From: Sphaerisporangium krabiense
GTDB taxonomy: Bacteria > Actinomycetota > Actinomycetes > Streptosporangiales > Streptosporangiaceae
Assembly: GCF_014200435.1 (NCBI RefSeq)
Contig: NZ_JACHBR010000002.1
Location: forward strand, 300,501-364,500
Length of the DNA: 64,000 nt
Direction of reading: 5' to 3'
The notes beneath the pieces are model-generated. The model was not told the origin of the DNA and made no database searches. It saw only the letters and a list, made by a program, of their open reading frames with translations. This document shows, piece after piece, positions 52,061-59,545 of the stretch. A program made the translations under genes and the position numbers. Within the stretch, counting starts at the first letter, position 1. Every line of letters begins with the position of its first letter.

Positions 52061-53596
52061 ATGAGTGTTTCCACGGCCCACTCGACCGCCACCGAGGTGG
52101 TCGACGCCTTCACCGGCGCCGGCCGCGACCGCCTCGCGCCGGAGTTCCACCGGCTCGTCGCCGCCCTCTGGGACGACGGAACCCTGACCGACCTCGCCGT
52201 GCCCGCCGTCCCCGTCCTCGTCGAGCGGCTCGGCCAGGTCGACGACGAGCGCAAGGGCTTCATCGCCGTCCTGCTCGGCATCCTCATCGAGGCCGAGTAC
52301 CCCGACACCGAGGGCCCGATCACCACGGCCGCCCGGCAGGGCGTCGACCTGTACCTCGACCTGTGGCGCACCGCCCCCAACGGGCAGTCCCTCTCGGTGG
52401 CCCTGACGTACCTGGTCGCGCACTTCCCCTCCCACCGCGACCGCGTGCTCGCCGCCGCCGACCACCGCGACCTGCACATCGAGGACTACACCCGCCTCGA
52501 GCGCGGCGTGCAGGAGCTCGACCCGGCCAACCCCGTCCTCGGCCGCGTCTTCCCCTCCCCGGCCGTCTGGGCGCTCATGGACGACGACGAGAAGTCGTTC
52601 GACCAGACCTGGATCCGGCAGATGACCGCCGAGCAGATCGCCGCGAACTGGGAGAAGGACACCCGCACCGTCTGGGGCCACGCCGGCGCCAAGGCGTACT
52701 GGGCCGTGCTCAACGGCACCCCCGCGCCCGTCGTGCTCGGCACCGTCCCGCCCCGCGACCAGGTGCCCCAGCTCCGCGAGCAGAGCGCGGACATCTTCGC
52801 CCCGCACGCCGAGGCCCTGCGCTGCCCGAACTGCGGCGGCGGCATCGAGGTCTCCGGCGAGACCGTCCGCTGCGTGAGCTGCTCCACCGCCTTCCCCGCC
52901 GCCCACGGCATCCTCAACCTCTCCGAGGGCGCCCAGAACAACCCCGGCGACTTCCTCTACAAGCTCGCCGAGCTGCCGAGCATGGGCCTGTTCTACGAGG
53001 CGTACGCCCGCCCGAACTTCCTGCGCATCGCCGGCACCAACTGGGGCGCCCAAGTCACCCCCGAGGACGAGCGCCGCTACATCATCGACCACGTCGTCCC
53101 CGTCGAGGGCCCCGTGCTCGACCTCGCCTGCGGCGCGGGAACCTGGACCGAGATGCTGGTGGAGGCCGTCGGCGCCGAGCGCATCATCGCCCTGGACGCC
53201 TACGCCCCCATGCTCACCGCCACCCGCAACAAGCTGCCCGAGCTGCCCGCCGTCATGGCCAGCGCCAAGGCCCTGCCCTTCCACGACGCCAGCGTCGGCG
53301 CCGTCCTGTGCTGGAACGCCCTCCAGGCGTTCCCCGACGACGCGGCCGCCGCCATCGCCGAGGTCGGCAGGATCCTGCGCCCCGGCGGCACGTTCTCGCT
53401 GCTCACCTTCCGCATGCACGACGACCGGCTCGCCCGGTACTTCCAGGCCTCGCACTACTTCCCCGGCCACCAGGAGGGGATGCAGCTCTTCGAGCTCGAC
53501 GACGTCAAGCGGTGGCTGGCGGACGCGGGGCTCACCATCCGCGACGAGTCCGGACCCGGCACCTTCATCATCATCACCGCCGAGCGCCCGCGCTGA
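52061..53596 (+). CDS. Three-part methyltransferase: helical N-terminus, zinc knuckle, SAM domain
   Basis: A 511-residue protein. Residues 1-245 are helical and repetitive in feel (LAPEFHRLVAALWDDG; VERLGQVDDERKGFIAVLLG; LSVALTYLVAHFPSHRDRVLAAA), perhaps HEAT-like, with no family that I recognise. Residues 250-285 form a Trm112-like zinc knuckle (CPNCGGG and CVSCSTAFPAAHGILNL). Residues 340-511 are a class I SAM domain (VLDLACGAGTWTEML; LDAYAPML; VLCWNALQAFPD; LRPGGTFSLLTF). The knuckle followed by a SAM domain is known in UbiE/rRNA-type methyltransferases of secondary metabolism; the N-terminal part is unusual. The start has AGGAAAGGA upstream. The target is unknown. Confidence 0.85.
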   Translation: MSVSTAHSTATEVVDAFTGAGRDRLAPEFHRLVAALWDDGTLTDLAVPAVPVLVERLGQVDDERKGFIAVLLGILIEAEYPDTEGPITTAARQGVDLYLDLWRTAPNGQSLSVALTYLVAHFPSHRDRVLAAADHRDLHIEDYTRLERGVQELDPANPVLGRVFPSPAVWALMDDDEKSFDQTWIRQMTAEQIAANWEKDTRTVWGHAGAKAYWAVLNGTPAPVVLGTVPPRDQVPQLREQSADIFAPHAEALRCPNCGGGIEVSGETVRCVSCSTAFPAAHGILNLSEGAQNNPGDFLYKLAELPSMGLFYEAYARPNFLRIAGTNWGAQVTPEDERRYIIDHVVPVEGPVLDLACGAGTWTEMLVEAVGAERIIALDAYAPMLTATRNKLPELPAVMASAKALPFHDASVGAVLCWNALQAFPDDAAAAIAEVGRILRPGGTFSLLTFRMHDDRLARYFQASHYFPGHQEGMQLFELDDVKRWLADAGLTIRDESGPGTFIIITAERPR

Positions 53597-53675
53597 CCAC
53601 CCGCGCCGGTCGCGCCGCGCCACCGGAGCACGCAGCCACCGAGTCACCGAGCACGAGACATATGGGAGAGCCCAC

Positions 53676-54521
53676 ATGACCACCGACCAAGTCGCCGCGC
53701 CCTCCGCGCCTTCCTCCGAGGGGACGGCCGAGTTCTACGACGTCTTCAACCTCCTCCTCATCGACGTCTGGGACGAGAACTTCCACCAGGGCTACTGGGA
53801 GGACGAGAACGACGAGAGCTCCAACCGGCGCGCCGCCGAGCGGATGACCCAGCTCCTCATCGACCACTCCGGTCTGGAGAACGGCGGCCGCGTGCTCGAC
53901 GTCGGCTGCGGCATCGGCCTGTCGGCGTTCCAGCTCGCCGGCGCCACCCCCGCCGAGATCGTCGGCATCTCCAACAACCAGGCCCAGATCGACGAGGCCA
54001 ACCGCCGCTCCCGCGCCCAGGGCCTCGCCGACCGCGTCACCTTCGAGTACGCCGACGTCTACGCCCTGCCCTACCCCGAGGGCTCCTTCGACGTCGTCTG
54101 GGTCTTCGACGCGCTCCTGCACATGGACCGCCTGCGCACCCTGCGCGAGCTGCGCCGCGTCCTGCGCCCGGGCGGCCGTGTCGTCGTCACCGACAAGCTG
54201 CAGACCGGCCCCATGAGCCCCGAGGACGAGCGCGCCGTCAGCGAGTTCATGACCGACCTGCAGGCCAGCCCCATCCTGTGGGAGAACGAGTACCGCGCCC
54301 TGGTCGCCGAGGCGGACCTGGAGGTGGCCGAGCTGCTGGACATCAGCAAGCACACCTACAAGTCCTCCACCCGCACCATCGAGGCCGTCAACGCCAAGTA
54401 CGACGCCCTCATCGACCGCTACGGCGAGCAGGTCATCCCCATGCTGGAGCTCCTCCGCAACCCGGTCGGCCTGGTGAAGGAACTCGGCTACTTGCTCTGC
54501 GTGGCCAAGAAGCCCGCCTGA
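53676..54521 (+). CDS. SAM-dependent methyltransferase, RebM-like class
   Basis: A 281-residue class I methyltransferase. FHQGYWEDENDESSNRRAAERMTQ is the lid region of RebM/AtM-type sugar and small-molecule methyltransferases. The SAM site is VLDVGCGIGLSAFQL, followed by IVGISNNQAQIDEA, YADVYALPYPEGSFDVVW and LRPGGRVVVTDKL. It is the last gene of the cluster by motif and terminator evidence. Its 3' half, from codon 153 on, is duplicated with the downstream DNA at 58012-58548. The role could be O-methylation of the sugar or aromatic part. Confidence 0.9.
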   Translation: MTTDQVAAPSAPSSEGTAEFYDVFNLLLIDVWDENFHQGYWEDENDESSNRRAAERMTQLLIDHSGLENGGRVLDVGCGIGLSAFQLAGATPAEIVGISNNQAQIDEANRRSRAQGLADRVTFEYADVYALPYPEGSFDVVWVFDALLHMDRLRTLRELRRVLRPGGRVVVTDKLQTGPMSPEDERAVSEFMTDLQASPILWENEYRALVAEADLEVAELLDISKHTYKSSTRTIEAVNAKYDALIDRYGEQVIPMLELLRNPVGLVKELGYLLCVAKKPA

Positions 54522-54668
54522 CCACCACCCCCGAACGGGCGACCTCCCCGAGGAGGTCGCCCGTTCCCGTATGAACCAGGCCGCGCCCCGGAAATGGGCC
54601 TCGCCTCCGGCTCGGACTGTGCTTTCCAGTGGCCTCCGGCCCCGAGGGAGCCCCCTCGGACTCCCCAT
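54132..54668 (+). repeat. Segmental duplication, copy A (537 bp)
   Basis: Covers codons 153-281 of the methyltransferase, its terminator and an 80-bp repeat. It matches 58012-58548 over the full length without gaps and with only about three differences that I can see, so the duplication is recent. Confidence 0.92.
54533..54566 (+). terminator. Terminator at the right end of the cluster
   Basis: GAACGGGCGACCTCC at 54533-54547 pairs perfectly with GGAGGTCGCCCGTTC at 54552-54566 around a CCGA loop. A copy with 14 pairs lies at 58413-58446 in the duplicated segment. Confidence 0.8.
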
Positions 54669-54669
54669 C
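54590..54669. repeat. 80-bp dispersed repeat, copy 1
   Basis: Begins GGAAATGGGCCTCGCCTCCG and ends GACTCCCCATC. Copies also lie at 54773-54852 (three differences seen) and 58470-58548. It contains short GC-rich inverted pieces but no coding content. Confidence 0.85.
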
Positions 54670-54772
54670 AGAGTGACGGCTTCAGCCGCGCCCAGGGATC
54701 GCCCACCCACACTGCACGGATGGGCTGGTGGGAGACGCAGGACTCCAGACGGCTAAGAGATTGGCCCGTCCT

Positions 54773-54852
54773 GGAAATGGGCCTCGCCTCCGGCTCGGGC
54801 TGTGCCTTCCAGTGGCCTCCGGCCCCGAGGGAGGCCCCTCGGACTCCCCATC
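54773..54852. repeat. 80-bp dispersed repeat, copy 2
   Basis: Direct repeat of 54590-54669, starting 183 bases further on. Sequence outside the 80 bases is unrelated, so this copy arose independently of the 537-bp duplication. Confidence 0.85.
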
Positions 54853-54977
54853 TACCAGGGCAGGTGTCGGCGGTGATCGTCAGTCGCTGCACCGACATCC
54901 ACGATGCCGTTCCAGCGTGGACGCCTCCACGTCGCCATGGACATGGGACGTTCGTATGGGAGTGCCTATCCCTTGCG

Positions 54978-55403
54978 CTACTTGAGGCTCGTCCCCGAGA
55001 TCTCGAACCACACCACGCGGCTCGGGCCGTCCTGCCGCCATCCCCACCCGGACGACAGCTCGCGAACCAGCCACAGCCCGCGCCCGCCCTCGCTCAGCGG
55101 GTCCACCTGTGCGGGAATCTGGGGAACGGTCTCTTCTGAGCCCTCGTCCACCACCTCGACGCGTACGGTCCTGCCGTCGTCGTGGACCAAGAGTCCGACC
55201 ACGCCGCCCCGCCTGTGCCCTGACGCCGAGTGCTTCACCGCGTTGGCGACGACCTCACCCGACAGAAGCACGATGTCGTCCACGGTGCTGCCCGGTATCC
55301 GACGCTCGGCCTTCTGCAGCACCTCGCGCATGTACATTCGCGCGAGCCCGATCGAGCATGTGGCGCCAAGAAGGTCGATCTTTCCGAGGAGCACGGGCGT
55401 CAC
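54978..55403 (-). CDS. RsbW-like ATP-binding protein (anti-sigma kinase fold)
   Basis: A 141-residue histidine-kinase-like ATPase domain. The N box is LLSGEVVANAVKHS, and the G boxes are VVDEGSE and SEGGRGLWLVRELSSGWGW. Such stand-alone domains are abundant in actinomycetes and usually act as anti-sigma factors or partners of anti-sigma antagonists. The start is a GTG at 55403 that overlaps the stop of the small gene upstream (GTGA), indicating coupled translation. It lies outside the biosynthetic cluster. Confidence 0.85.
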   Translation of the reverse strand: MTPVLLGKIDLLGATCSIGLARMYMREVLQKAERRIPGSTVDDIVLLSGEVVANAVKHSASGHRRGGVVGLLVHDDGRTVRVEVVDEGSEETVPQIPAQVDPLSEGGRGLWLVRELSSGWGWRQDGPSRVVWFEISGTSLK

Positions 55404-55726
55404 CGCGCGACCTCCCAGATACGCTCGGCCGCGTCGTCCGCCACCACCGGCACTCGCTGCGCTCTTCCTCGCCCCCAGGTGTAGAGCCATGCCCCCTTAT
55501 GGGCGAACGCCATGATGCGAAGTACGCCGGGCTCGCGAGGCACCATCAGTACCGGCTCTCCCTTCGACGGCAGATCCACCACCGCTCGCACCCCGCGCTT
55601 GTTCAGCTCCCATCCCAGCCGGACGAGGTGGCGGTACTGCTGTTCTTTGGCCGCTTGGGGACCTTGCCGCGCACGGGACGGTGGGGGGTTCTCGCTGCGA
55701 GGTCGAGGACGGTCGATGCCTGTCAT
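55400..55726 (-). CDS. Small protein coupled to the RsbW-like ATPase
   Basis: A 108-residue protein without membrane segments; no family is recognised with certainty. The centre is QQYRHLVRLGWELNKRGVRAVVDLP and the end IMAFAHKGAWLYTWGRGR. The start is the ATG at 55726, six bases after GGAG. Its stop overlaps the RsbW-like start, a pairing seen often in actinomycetes, so the two probably work together in regulation. Confidence 0.7.
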   Translation of the reverse strand: MTGIDRPRPRSENPPPSRARQGPQAAKEQQYRHLVRLGWELNKRGVRAVVDLPSKGEPVLMVPREPGVLRIMAFAHKGAWLYTWGRGRAQRVPVVADDAAERIWEVAR

Positions 55727-55939
55727 CTTGGGCTCCATCGACGTGGGGAGATTGTCGGATAAGTGTCGTGATCTCTCTTGGCGGCGCGTTTGACACGCCC
55801 AGAATGCATGCCGGGGGAGCGAATTGAAGTAGCGAAATGCGCGACAGTCCTCGACCATTAACCCCACGCCTTGTAGTGGTTGTCACTATCCTGTCGATGA
55901 AGTCCACATGGGATTAGTGCCACTGTGGAGGTGGGTGTG

Positions 55940-56773
55940 GTGACTGATCTTGAATCACGCATGACCCCTGTCGAGCGTTTCGGTCGTGAGCTGGCCAGAT
56001 CCCGAAAGGGAAAAGGCTTGTCGCAGGCCAGGCTCGCCGAACGACTCGGCTGTTCGCCTTCGCTTATCGGGCATATCGAGACAGGTAATCGCAGACCGCA
56101 GCTAGACTTCGCAGAAGGGTGTGATCGTGTCTTCGATCAGTCCGAAAGCAAGCGATTTGTTAGGTTGTACCGGAGAATCGTGGATTCTCCGTCGGGACCG
56201 GAATGGTTCGTCCGCTGGCAGGATGAGATCGAGCCTCAAGCCGTGACCGTGCGTACGTGGGACCCGCTCTTGATCCCCGGCCTACTCCAGACGGAGGCGT
56301 ACGCACGAGCCGTCTTCCGTGGCCATCTCGCGACCTCGGAGGCGGAGGTGGAGGAGCAGGTCAGATCTCGTATGCAGCGAAGCCTCATTCTGGGCAGGGA
56401 TGACCCACCGGTCCTTTGGGTTCTCATAGACGAGTGGGTACTGCGCCGGCCGATAGGTGGACCTGAGACGATGCGGGAACAGTTGGGGCACCTGGTCGCC
56501 ATGGCGAGCCGCCGTCATGTCACGGTGCAGTTCGTCCCTTTCGACAACCCGTGCACTGACGGCCTGATGTCCGGATTCGCGATTGCGGAACTTGCTGACG
56601 CGCCCGTTACTGTGTCCGTAGAGTCCGCAGGGACGGGTGAAGTCGTGACTGATCCCGTGGTCGTCTCCGTCATCTTAGGGCGGTATGACGCGATACGAGC
56701 ACAGGCGTATCGTCCAGGTGAATCGCTCGAAATCATCAAGGAGGCGGAGGCTCTATGGGCGCAAAAGACCTGA
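55940..56773 (+). CDS. Scr1-family XRE regulator (HTH plus DUF5753)
   Basis: A 277-residue regulator with an N-terminal XRE helix-turn-helix (GLSQARLAERLGCSPSLIGHIETGNRRP near residues 29-56) and a DUF5753 domain after it (QAVTVRTWDPLLIPGLLQTEAYARAVF). The start is a GTG near 55940, eight bases after GGAGG; a GTG at 55925 would include that site. The gene overlaps the DUF397 gene by 19 bases. Scr1/DUF397 pairs are typical of Streptomyces and Streptosporangiales. Base composition here is clearly less GC-rich than in the cluster. Confidence 0.92.
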   Translation: MTDLESRMTPVERFGRELARSRKGKGLSQARLAERLGCSPSLIGHIETGNRRPQLDFAEGCDRVFDQSESKRFVRLYRRIVDSPSGPEWFVRWQDEIEPQAVTVRTWDPLLIPGLLQTEAYARAVFRGHLATSEAEVEEQVRSRMQRSLILGRDDPPVLWVLIDEWVLRRPIGGPETMREQLGHLVAMASRRHVTVQFVPFDNPCTDGLMSGFAIAELADAPVTVSVESAGTGEVVTDPVVVSVILGRYDAIRAQAYRPGESLEIIKEAEALWAQKT

Positions 56774-56979
56774 TTCCAGCGGAGCTTGCTGGGGTTGAAT
56801 GGAAGAAGAGTTCTCGCAGTGGCAACAGTGGCGGCAACTGTGTGGAGGTCGCAGGCGATCTTCGCGGCGCCGTAGGAGTTAGGGACAGTAAGAATCTGGC
56901 CGGACCGGTGCTCGTCGTACGCCCTGCCGCCTGGTCGGCCTTCCTGACCGGCATCAAGGACGGCATGCTCGACGGTTGA
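56755..56979 (+). CDS. DUF397 small protein
   Basis: A 74-residue protein with the full DUF397 signature: WKKSSRSGNSGGNCVEVA, then VGVRDSKN and WSAFLTGIKDG. It overlaps the Scr1-type regulator, its usual partner. It probably acts as a small regulatory partner or antitoxin-like element. Confidence 0.93.
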   Translation: MGAKDLIPAELAGVEWKKSSRSGNSGGNCVEVAGDLRGAVGVRDSKNLAGPVLVVRPAAWSAFLTGIKDGMLDG

Positions 56980-57005
56980 TCCCGTTATGGCCGAAAGCAG
57001 AGGCG

Positions 57006-57039
57006 ACAGAGAGCTCTCGCCGATACGAGGGCTCTCTGT
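57006..57039 (+). terminator. Hairpin after the DUF397 gene
   Basis: ACAGAGAGCTCTCG at 57006-57019 pairs with CGAGGGCTCTCTGT at 57026-57039, with one mismatch. Confidence 0.7.
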
Positions 57040-57105
57040 GTGGGCTCCTGTACCGCGAACCTGGAGGCGGCCAGGCTCAGTTGAGTGCTCGGTGTGGAGC
57101 GTGGC

Positions 57106-57432
57106 TTATGGCAGGACGGACGGCGTCGTCGACAGGCCGATCATGACGAAGCGGATCAGTGGATAGATCAGCGCGACAAGGAGCCACCAGGAGCGGATGC
57201 GCCACCCCATGATCCATCGGGAGGAGGCGACGGCGATCAGACCGGCGGCCAGGGAGAGTAACAAGCCGGGGATACCTGCTACGGCCTGTGGCCAGCCTGG
57301 ACGTGCGAGGGAGTAGCCCGTCCAGGCGGAATAGAAGACGTGCCAGAAACCAAAGAACAGCAGGCTCCCCGTGGCACCGGCGGCTCTTAACACCGTGATC
57401 ACGCGGCCGTCCTCCGACGTGCGATTACGCAT
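57106..57432 (-). CDS. Small integral membrane protein
   Basis: A 108-residue protein with three or four hydrophobic segments (TGSLLFFGFWHVFYSAWTG; IPGLLLSLAAGLIAVAS; WWLLVALIYPLIRFVMIGL). The start at 57432 has AAGGGG upstream. No family is recognised. Confidence 0.65.
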   Translation of the reverse strand: MRNRTSEDGRVITVLRAAGATGSLLFFGFWHVFYSAWTGYSLARPGWPQAVAGIPGLLLSLAAGLIAVASSRWIMGWRIRSWWLLVALIYPLIRFVMIGLSTTPSVLP

Positions 57433-57597
57433 GAAATCGCCCCTTCCTCGACCGAGGGCAGGTCGGTCGACGTGCCTCCGGCGTATCACCATCACATCGA
57501 TGATCTACTCGCCGACGGCCCTACCGCCTGTTTTCGGGAAAGGTGGAGAACGACTTGGGGGCAGGCTCCCTGCCAACTACAAAGTGCTCATGTCAGT

Positions 57598-58012
57598 TCA
57601 GTCGCGGTCAACAGCCTGGACGGTGATCAGGCAGGCGAACGCGGCGAGCGCGAGTGCGGTACGGACGAGGTGCAGGTTCAGCCACCGCCGTCGGGTCTCC
57701 TGCCAGTCGGCGGGTAAGGGGTCGGGGTTCCAGGCGTCCACCGCCCGGTTGAGGGGCTCCAGGCCCGTCAGGGTGAGGACCACGGTGAGGATCACCATGA
57801 TCAGGGCGGCCGCGCTGACGCCCAGAGCGAACCATCCACGGCGCCACGACAGGGCGGTCACGACGATCAGCGCCGCGATGCCCGTCAGCAGCAGCGGCGG
57901 CATGGCGCGGCCGTAGTCGACGTTGAGCGCCTGCCAGTACCGGACGTACGCGGGCCCCCACAGGCGAACCACGGACGGGGCGAGCACCGTGAAGACGACG
58001 CTGCCCGCGTAC
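57598..58012 (-). pseudogene. DUF1772 (anthrone oxygenase-like) membrane protein, N-terminus replaced
   Basis: The minus-strand frame encodes YAGSVVFTVLAPSVVRLWGP, YWQALNVDYGRAMPPLLLTG, two hydrophobic segments and WQETRRRWLNLHLVRT, the pattern of DUF1772 proteins, which include anthrone oxygenase-like enzymes. The expected first 15-20 residues and the start codon are missing: exactly at 58012 the sequence changes to the duplicated methyltransferase DNA. The frame stays open into that DNA, but antisense to the methyltransferase, so it is not a natural start. The gene is probably dead. Confidence 0.75.
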
Positions 58013-58401
58013 TGCGCACCCTGCGCGAGCTGCGCCGCGTCCTGCGCCCGGGCGGACGTGTCGTCGTCACCGACAAGCTGCAGACCGGCCCCATGAGCCC
58101 CGAGGACGAGCGCGCCGTCAGCGAGTTCATGACCGACCTGCAGGCCAGCCCCATCCTGTGGGAGAACGAGTACCGCGCCCTGGTCGCCGAGGCGGACCTG
58201 GAGGTCGCCGAGCTGCTGGACATCAGCAAGCACACCTACAAGTCCTCCACCCGCACCATCGAGGCCGTCAACGCCAAGTACGACGCCCTCATCGACCGCT
58301 ACGGCGAGCAGGTCATCCCCATGCTGGAGCTCCTCCGCAACCCGGTCGGCCTGGTGAAGGAACTCGGCTACTTGCTCTGCGTGGCCAAGAAGCCCGCCTG
58401 A
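58012..58401 (+). pseudogene. 3' fragment of the RebM-like methyltransferase
   Basis: A copy of codons 153-281 of the gene at 53676, including its stop. The SAM-binding half is absent, so the fragment cannot be active. Confidence 0.9.
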
Positions 58402-58469
58402 CCACCACCCCCGAACGGGCGACCTCCCCGAGGAGGTCGCCCGTTTCCGTATGAACCAGGCCGCGCCCC

Positions 58470-58548
58470 GGAAATGGGCCTCGCCTCCGGCTCGGACTGT
58501 GCTTTCCAGTGGCCTCCGGCCCCGAGGGAGCCCCCTCGGACTCCCCAT
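58470..58548. repeat. 80-bp dispersed repeat, copy 3
   Basis: Identical to copy 1 as far as I can see and carried within the duplicated segment. The duplication ends with it. Confidence 0.85.
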
Positions 58549-58588
58549 TTGCCATGCCGAGTTCACCGGATCGGCTCGGCAGAAGATC

Positions 58589-58864
58589 TCAGCCGAAATC
58601 TCGGCGGATGAAGTCATCCTTCGTCGCCGACTCCTCCCACTCGCCGTCGCTGAGGGGATCGAACCCTAGAAACACGGCCATCGCATCCACCTCCGCACGG
58701 GACATATGCCTGTCGGCCAGGAGCGCCTTCGCCCGCCGCCACGCCTCTTCCGCCTCGCGTGACAGGCGTACCGTCTCGACCGCCATGCGGATCGTGCCCT
58801 TGCCGACGAGGTGACGCTGATCCTCAGGCGGCCGGCTCCGGTCCCAGAGGAAGAACGACATCAT
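58589..58864 (-). CDS. Small protein coupled to an RsbW-like ATPase
   Basis: A 91-residue, mostly helical protein (TVRLSREAEEAWRRAKALLA; HMSRAEVDAMAVFLGFDPLSDGEW) without a recognised family. Its ATG overlaps the stop of the ATPase upstream (ATGA at 58861-58864), which fixes the start despite a weak ribosome site. The coupling suggests a regulatory partner. Confidence 0.7.
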   Translation of the reverse strand: MMSFFLWDRSRPPEDQRHLVGKGTIRMAVETVRLSREAEEAWRRAKALLADRHMSRAEVDAMAVFLGFDPLSDGEWEESATKDDFIRRDFG

Positions 58865-59367
58865 TGCTGATCGACCGGATGGACTGGATCGGCCGGTCGC
58901 CGCTGCCGGGGAAACCACGCCGCCACGTCGTGGCCTTCGCACGCGTACGGCACCTCGAACCACAACGTCCGGCCGGCCTCGTGTTCCTCGACACCCCATC
59001 GCCGGGCGATCGCGTCCACCAGCACCATCCCACGTCCGCCCTCGGCCACTGGGCTCCTGGGGACACGCGGAGCCGTCCGTCCGCCCGCGTCGGCGATCTC
59101 CGCGTAGATGAATGCGCCACAGTCGGCCAACGCCAGCCTGACGCGGCCACCGTTCGTGGAATCGGAGTGCAGCACCGAGTTCGTGACGGCCTCCGACACC
59201 AGAAGCGTCACGTCGTCCCGAACCGGGTGGTCCATGCCGAGAATCCGCCGTACGAAAGCACGCGCTTCGTGTACCGATTCGGGAGCACCGAGCAAATCGA
59301 TAGCGCCCAGTTGGATGCCTTTCGCCCCGCTTATATAGGTGGATGTCTGGCCCTTGGTCCGTGCCAC
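58861..59367 (-). CDS. RsbW-like ATP-binding protein (second copy)
   Basis: A 168-residue histidine-kinase-like ATPase domain: N box LLVSEAVTNSVLHS, G boxes EIADAGGRT and AEGGRGMVLVDAIARRWGV. The start is placed at a GTG (59367), eight bases after GGAGG; an ATG at 59436 is possible. It is translationally coupled to the next small gene and divergent from an HTH/TPR regulator. It is an anti-sigma-like protein by family. Confidence 0.85.
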   Translation of the reverse strand: MARTKGQTSTYISGAKGIQLGAIDLLGAPESVHEARAFVRRILGMDHPVRDDVTLLVSEAVTNSVLHSDSTNGGRVRLALADCGAFIYAEIADAGGRTAPRVPRSPVAEGGRGMVLVDAIARRWGVEEHEAGRTLWFEVPYACEGHDVAAWFPRQRRPADPVHPVDQQ

Positions 59368-59545
59368 GGATCGCACCTCCAGAATGCGCTCCAGGGACCC
59401 GGTGTACGACGAGAAGCGTGGTGCGGGTCCGGTCATTCACGCTGTGGGCTTTCATCACATCGCTCTGTGCGCATGCGGTGACAGTGTGCGTAGGGGAGAC
59501 TGGGGGAGACAGCCGGATTCCGCCGTTTCCCCCGAGGAGCTTGCG

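Larger units (their letters stand above)
54522..54977. other. Cluster-end intergenic region with repeats
   Basis: Holds the terminator at 54533-54566 and two 80-bp repeats at 54590 and 54773. Frames here are short and are repeated wherever the repeat occurs, so they are not genes. Confidence 0.6.
58012..58548 (+). repeat. Segmental duplication, copy B (537 bp)
   Basis: Partner of 54132-54668. The left edge cuts into the DUF1772 gene; the right edge falls at the end of the 80-bp repeat. Confidence 0.92.

Noticed and set aside
54728-55139. Short frames over the 80-bp repeat as genes
   Set aside because: The same peptide appears wherever the repeat occurs, on either strand, without ribosome sites.
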